In this document: positions 5,651-8,388 of the stretch, in pieces | Numbering within the stretch: the first letter of the stretch is position 1 | Layout of the letters: every line of letters starts with the position of its first letter | Assembly (NCBI GenBank): GCA_937960785.1 | Contig: CALGOZ010000039.1 | Coordinates: 1 to 8,388, forward strand | Length of the DNA: 8,388 bases | Origin: an uncultured Pseudogracilibacillus sp. | GTDB lineage: Bacteria > Bacillota > Bacilli > Bacillales > Amphibacillaceae | Direction of reading: 5' to 3' | Notes under the pieces: model-generated | What the model saw: only the letters and a program-made list of their open reading frames with translations | What the model was told of the DNA's origin: nothing | The model's database searches: none | Program-made: the position numbers and the translations under genes

Positions 5651-7039
5651 CTATATCTCCGTAAGGGAGCGCGCCTTTTGTAACGTTTCTTCGTATTCTT
5701 CTTCTGGTATCGAATTTTCTACAATTCCCGCACCGACTTGGACGTAGGCCCGCCCATCTTTGACAAGAAGGGAACGGATCGTAATTGCCAAGTTAATATC
5801 GTGGCTAAAGGAGATAAAGCCAATCCCGCCAGCATATACGCCCCGTCGCACTGTCTCTAGCTCGTTAATAATTCGCATCGCTCGCTCCTTCGGTGAACCG
5901 GACACCGTCCCAGCCGGAAGACAGGCGATTAATGCATCAATTGAAGAGGCGTTAGCTTTCAAGCTACCGTGAACTTCCGAGACGATATGCATGACATGCT
6001 CATACTGGACGACATCCATATACACTGGGACATGAATCGAATCCGTCTTACAGATTGGTGCAAGATCCCGCTTACTTAATTCAACGAGCATATTGTGTTC
6101 AGCGAGCTCCTTTTTATCTGTTAATAAATCTTGTTTCAGGGCTTCATCTTCCGTTAGTGACTGTCCTCGAGGTCGTGTGCCTGCTATCGGATTGGTGACG
6201 ACCTTGTCTTTTTCTGTCTGTACGAGGCTTTCCGGCGACGAGCCGAGAATGATATAATCAGTAAAATCAATGTAGAACATATACGGCGACGGATTTTGCG
6301 AACGTAATTGCCGGTAGTAGGAAATCGGATCGCAAGCAAGATTAGCGACAAGCCGTTGGGAGAGGACGATTTGTTCTGCCTCACCCCGTTCAATGTAATT
6401 CTTTGCTTTTTCTACTTTTTTAATAAAGGTCGCTTTATCTAGCTCCGGCTCGAATTTTAACGGCTCAAGCGCCGGCTCCGGAATCGCAACTTGAGTTTGG
6501 AGCGTTTTTTCGATTTGGGCGATTTTTTCTTCCATCGCTTGGTCGCTTTCCTTGCGCACATTCATCGTGAGAATATGGACTTTTTCCGTTCTGTGCTCGT
6601 ATGCGATAATCGTGTCGTAGACCATCAAATGAACTTCCGGCATATTAAGATCATCCGGTAAATGTTCACCTATATCGACGAACTCCCGAATCGCATCGTA
6701 GCCGACATAGCCGATTGCTCCACCTGTAAAGGGAAGCGGAATATCCGTCGTAATTTTCGGTAAGTGTTTTTTTATATAATCAAGGGCATGCATTGCGAAG
6801 GTTCGCTCCTCGCCAGTCTTTGTATCGACCGTCGTCGTCTTTCTACCCCGCCCGATAATTTCTAAGTAGGGACTTGCTCCGATATATGAATATTTCCCTT
6901 TTCTTTTATGTTGGAAGGAGCTTTCAAGTAGGAATTTCTTCGGTCCTTCAAGACGCTTAAAAATTGTAATCGGCGTCAGCGTATCGCCATTTTTCTCAAT
7001 TCGTTTATAAGTGTTATAGGTTCGCTCTTCCGTTGTCAT
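5651..7039 (-). CDS. trpE: Anthranilate synthase component I
   Basis: Makes anthranilate from chorismate, using ammonia from a TrpG/PabA partner not encoded here. The 462-residue product is shorter than the roughly 500 residues common in the family, mainly at the C-terminus. The N-terminal domain carries the LLES motif (37-40) linked to tryptophan feedback inhibition. The chorismate-binding domain shows ILGSSPESL (264-272), IAGTRPRG (285-292), EHVMHIVSEV (347-356), PAGTVSGSPK (375-384) and GAGIVENSIPEEEYEE (436-451). LLES and the overall pattern favour TrpE over PabB. Oddities are MLVELSKRDLAP (317-328), where most relatives have an LVDLxRNDLGR-like string, and RGEAEQIVLSQ (218-228), where GDIFQVVLSQ is common. 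AAGGAGG at 7047-7053, seven bases before the ATG, fixes the start. It is the first gene after the T-box leader. Confidence 0.97.
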   Translation of the reverse strand: MTTEERTYNTYKRIEKNGDTLTPITIFKRLEGPKKFLLESSFQHKRKGKYSYIGASPYLEIIGRGRKTTTVDTKTGEERTFAMHALDYIKKHLPKITTDIPLPFTGGAIGYVGYDAIREFVDIGEHLPDDLNMPEVHLMVYDTIIAYEHRTEKVHILTMNVRKESDQAMEEKIAQIEKTLQTQVAIPEPALEPLKFEPELDKATFIKKVEKAKNYIERGEAEQIVLSQRLVANLACDPISYYRQLRSQNPSPYMFYIDFTDYIILGSSPESLVQTEKDKVVTNPIAGTRPRGQSLTEDEALKQDLLTDKKELAEHNMLVELSKRDLAPICKTDSIHVPVYMDVVQYEHVMHIVSEVHGSLKANASSIDALIACLPAGTVSGSPKERAMRIINELETVRRGVYAGGIGFISFSHDINLAITIRSLLVKDGRAYVQVGAGIVENSIPEEEYEETLQKARSLTEI

Positions 7040-7330
7040 TTTGTTTCCTCCTTATCGTTTCGGATGCCTAATTAAGCTTAGGCCGATATTCTTTTTAATT
7101 TTGAAAGGAAGTTTATCGCTTTAATTTTTGAATTGCTATTTCATCTGAGCAGTGTTGTCGGTTTCTTGTTTTTAAATTTGGCCTAGGCTTTTATTTTGTC
7201 GCGACTTTTCTCCGAAGTGGAGCTTTGCTTCGCTTTATAATTTGAAATTGAATTTTCTTTCGTCACGCTTTTTGCAGCTGAAGTAGAGCTTTCGCTTTTA
7301 GCCTCTTTGACTTAGGAATTAAATTTTTTA
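7040..7330 (-). other. Untranslated leader between second T-box and trpE
   Basis: This stretch of 291 bases has no credible gene. On the transcript it holds two related segments: AAAGCG...AAAGCTCTACTTC at 7299-7275 and AAAGCG...AAAGCTCCACTTC at 7236-7210. The first includes an AGC-GAAA-GCT mini-hairpin and the second CTCC-ACTTC-GGAG. A 6-bp hairpin, GCCTAA/TTAGGC with a 6-nt loop, lies at 7083-7066, 12 bases upstream of the trpE AAGGAGG. An upstream palindrome, GCCTAGGC (near 7180-7188), could compete for the same arms. I see no promoter and no TRAP-like series of GAG/UAG triplets. Confidence 0.5.
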
Positions 7331-7373
7331 AAAATAAAAAACCTCTACAAACAGCCGGAACTGCTTGTAGAGG
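7331..7373 (-). terminator. Regulated terminator of second Trp T-box
   Basis: The stem is CCTCTACAA-G-CAG pairing with CTG-T-TTGTAGAGG (7373-7342), about 13 bp including one G-U pair, with a 6-nt loop. It is followed by TTTTTTATTTT (7341-7331). Its 5' arm CCTCT (7373-7369) is also complementary to AGAGG (7399-7395) of the T-box sequence, so terminator and antiterminator are mutually exclusive. Confidence 0.93.
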
Positions 7374-7714
7374 ACGTATGTGACCGTGGTGCCACCTCTC
7401 TTTGTAAAGAGACGAATCCCTTTACCTCTTTCGGATACGGGAATTTGTTCACTTTAGAACGTGGTGCTTGCCTTGCGCGCGGCGAACTCGCTTTATTTCG
7501 TAGGGCTTGCCTTGTGCCCACTGAATTTGTAAAGAACAAATCCGATATCCTATCCATGTAACGTTGGAAGACGTTTTTCCGTACTTGCCTAGAATGAAGC
7601 CCTAGCGTTCAGGAAAACTCTAGTAAGTCCATTCTGCTTTTCGCTTCATACTAGCTCCCACCAACCGCTAGCTCTCTGAAATGAAGGGAGAAAAGCATAC
7701 TTCTCTTACGCATC
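7331..7714 (-). promoter_or_regulatory. T-box riboswitch 2, specific for tRNA-Trp
   Basis: Senses uncharged tRNA-Trp and allows transcription into trpE when tryptophan is short. Stem I contains the AGAGAAGTA segment, helix TGCTTTT/AAAAGCA, helix CTTCAT/ATGAAG, the AGAGAGCTAGC...GGTTGGTG distal element, and specifier TGG at 7631-7629 in the GAA-TGG-A context. The T-box sequence AGGTGGCACCACGG lies around 7385-7398, with bulge TGGC (7394-7391) complementary to a GCCA tRNA end, as expected for tRNA-Trp with discriminator G. The usual ACCGCG is ACCACG here, but ACG can pair with CGT downstream, preserving helix A2. The stretch between stem I and the T-box is larger than in switch 1 and carries two CAAGGCAAGC copies (7514-7505, 7475-7466). 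The start is approximate. Confidence 0.93.
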
Positions 7715-7882
7715 GATTTCGTTTTATTCAATTGTATGAACGTCTATCTTAATTGATGAAATTTGTAATAGTAATTGAGTAATTTTTATAGAGTGCTTTT
7801 TCAATTTTAAATCCATTTTTTCTTACAAGGGAGGGCACTTACGAACTTTTCCGCCCGCTTTAAAATTCGCAAATTTTTTACA
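7715..7882 (-). other. Spacer between the two T-boxes
   Basis: This is about 168 AT-rich bases between the terminator of the first T-box and stem I of the second. I see no gene and no convincing promoter; the best candidate (TTACTA, 17-nt spacer, TAAGAT) matches the consensus poorly. The two switches are therefore most simply read as one transcript in series. Confidence 0.5.
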
Positions 7883-7918
7883 AAATAAAAAAACCTCCAT
7901 CCAATAGTAAGGACGAGG
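7883..7918 (-). terminator. Regulated terminator of first Trp T-box
   Basis: CCTC-G-TCC (7918-7911) pairs with GGA-TG-GAGG (7902-7894), two short helices around a small internal loop with an 8-nt loop. It is followed by TTTTTTTATTTT. The 5' arm overlaps the 3' half of the antiterminator: CCTT at 7912-7909 can pair with AAGG at 7936-7933. It looks weaker than the terminator of the second T-box. Confidence 0.85.
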
Positions 7919-8134
7919 ATCTCGCGGTGCCACCTTTATTAGCTATAAAGCTCACTCAATAATCAACCCGATTGGATTGATCATTCCTTGTAACGTAGGA
8001 ATAAGACGTCGAAGCCTACTAGCTCCCGCGTTCGGTTCGATTGCTCGAAAGTCCATTCATCTAACTCGCCACGCTAGTTCGCACCAACCACTAGCTCTCT
8101 GAAGCGCGTCATTAGACTACTTCTCTTTCTCATC
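7883..8134 (-). promoter_or_regulatory. T-box riboswitch 1, specific for tRNA-Trp
   Basis: First of two tandem switches. Stem I starts near GATGAGAAAGAGAAGTA (8134-8118). It has helix GTCTAAT/GTTAGAT, the distal AGAGAGCTAGTGGTTGGTG element, and specifier TGG at 8055-8053, again in GAA-TGG-A context. The T-box sequence is canonical: AAGGTGGCACCGCG (7936-7923), bulge TGGC at 7932-7929, fitting the GCCA end of tRNA-Trp. CGAG pairs with CTCG to form antiterminator helix A2. It starts about 25 bases after the predicted transcription start and is more compact than switch 2. Upper boundary approximate. Confidence 0.95.
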
Positions 8135-8164
8135 GCAATTCAATTAGTCAAATTGTTAAGTCGT

Positions 8165-8193
8165 ATTATAAAACGACTTCACCTATCTGTCAA
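8165..8193 (-). promoter_or_regulatory. Consensus sigma-A promoter of the trp operon
   Basis: On the minus strand, TTGACA (8193-8188) and TATAAT (8170-8165) are both perfect and 17 bases apart. The predicted start is near 8158, shortly before the first T-box. Such a strong promoter is consistent with control lying almost entirely in the leader RNA. No operator palindrome is evident over it. Confidence 0.95.
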
Positions 8194-8203
8194 GGGTAAT
8201 CTT

Positions 8204-8249
8204 CAAAAAAATTAAAAAGGAAGGCAATTTTCCTAGGAAAATTGCTTCC
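8204..8249 (-). terminator. Strong intrinsic terminator just upstream of the trp promoter
   Basis: On the minus strand GGAAGCAATTTTCC (8249-8236) pairs with GGAAAATTGCCTTCC (8233-8219), a 14-bp helix with one bulge and CTAG at the apex. It is followed by TTTTTAATTTTTTT. It would stop a minus-strand transcript entering from beyond the right edge and insulate the trp promoter about 10 bases further on. The T-rich tail is on the minus strand side, so that is its main direction. Confidence 0.88.
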
Positions 8250-8257
8250 GAGTGCTT

Positions 8258-8350
8258 TTAATAAGTTAGATGATGGTCTTCTTCTTCCGGGGCTGTTTCT
8301 TGGGAAAGAAAAAGACGAAAATTCGCACTAAACTTCGCGTGATGGTGTTA
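8258..8350 (-). pseudogene. Possible 3' end of an upstream gene
   Basis: Just before the terminator, one minus-strand frame runs from a TAA at 8350-8348 to a TAA at 8260-8258 and ends ...SQETAPEEEDHHLTY. A second frame is open from the window edge to a stop at 8268-8266 and ends ...PKKQPRKKKTII. One of these may be the tail of a gene, possibly cut by the R3 repeat at 8351-8388. A terminator nearby suggests that a transcribed gene once ended, or still ends, here. Which frame is real, if either, cannot be decided from 130 bases. No function assigned. Confidence 0.25.
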
Positions 8351-8388
8351 CCGCGGAAAACTTTTGCTTGATTTTGTGCGTAACCTTT
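8351..8388. repeat. Inverted copy of the left-edge repeat (R3)
   Basis: Read on the minus strand, this 38-base segment matches R1 (10-47) at 34 of 38 positions without gaps. The first 19 bases, AAAGGTTACGCACAAAATC, are identical. It matches R2 (62-99) more weakly over the first half, but shares its AAAAGTTTTCCGC end. The copy is cut by the window edge, so more units may follow. Together with R1/R2 it brackets the operon in inverted orientation. Confidence 0.85.

Noticed and set aside
7040..7330. TRAP-binding site as in the B. subtilis trp leader
   Set aside because: There is no series of GAG/UAG triplets at 2-3-base spacing; control is explained by the T-boxes.
7345..7557. 70-codon minus-strand open frame in the leader
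   Set aside because: It runs through the second T-box, its antiterminator and terminator stem; the RNA element explains the sequence better and no proper ribosome site is present.
7715..7882. Second promoter between the two T-boxes
   Set aside because: The best candidate, TTACTA with a 17-nt spacer and TAAGAT, matches only 3 of 6 and 4 of 6 consensus positions.

Overview
The window holds a complete tryptophan biosynthesis operon on the minus strand, in the order trpE-trpD-trpC-trpF-trpB-trpA (transcribed from about 8158 down to about 409). The gene order, strong AGGAGG-type ribosome binding sites, separate trpC and trpF genes, absence of trpG next to trpE, and T-box control all point to a low-GC Gram-positive of the Bacillaceae. 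The species cannot be named from the sequence. The six enzymes take chorismate to tryptophan: anthranilate synthase large subunit (TrpE), phosphoribosyl transfer (TrpD), isomerisation (TrpF), ring closure (TrpC), and the two tryptophan synthase subunits (TrpA, TrpB). The amidotransferase partner of TrpE must be encoded elsewhere. In Bacillus relatives it is the shared pabA/trpG gene of the folate cluster.

Control region (right end, 7040-8250, read leftwards): a strong intrinsic terminator (8204-8249) closes whatever lies upstream. It is followed by a consensus sigma-A promoter (TTGACA, 17-nt spacer, TATAAT, 8165-8193) and then two complete T-box riboswitches in tandem (about 7883-8134 and 7331-7714). 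Both carry a UGG (Trp) specifier codon and a UGGC bulge able to pair with a GCCA tRNA end, and each has its own terminator. The operon should therefore be read through only when uncharged tRNA-Trp satisfies two switches in series. A 290-nt AT-rich stretch separates the second T-box from trpE.

Structural genes: trpD/trpC abut (stop directly followed by ATG) and trpB/trpA overlap by one base (TAATG). The other junctions are unusually wide: 268 nt between trpE and trpD, 92 nt between trpC and trpF, and 98 nt between trpF and trpB. The trpE-trpD gap contains an 18-bp imperfect hairpin whose G-U pairs fit an RNA fold of the operon transcript.

Unusual features: (1) trpA carries an extra ~125-residue N-terminal region, basic at first and then a Gly/Val/Glu/Asp repeat containing a perfect 36-bp tandem duplication. 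(2) The trpA 3' end lies inside nested short duplications. Removing one 19-nt copy would change the C-terminus and open a 16-residue longer frame. (3) A repeat family of about 38-52 bp occurs twice at the left edge and once, inverted, at the right edge, bracketing the operon. (4) TrpE departs from two otherwise well-conserved chorismate-enzyme motifs. No mobile-element genes, tRNA, rRNA or CRISPR array were seen.
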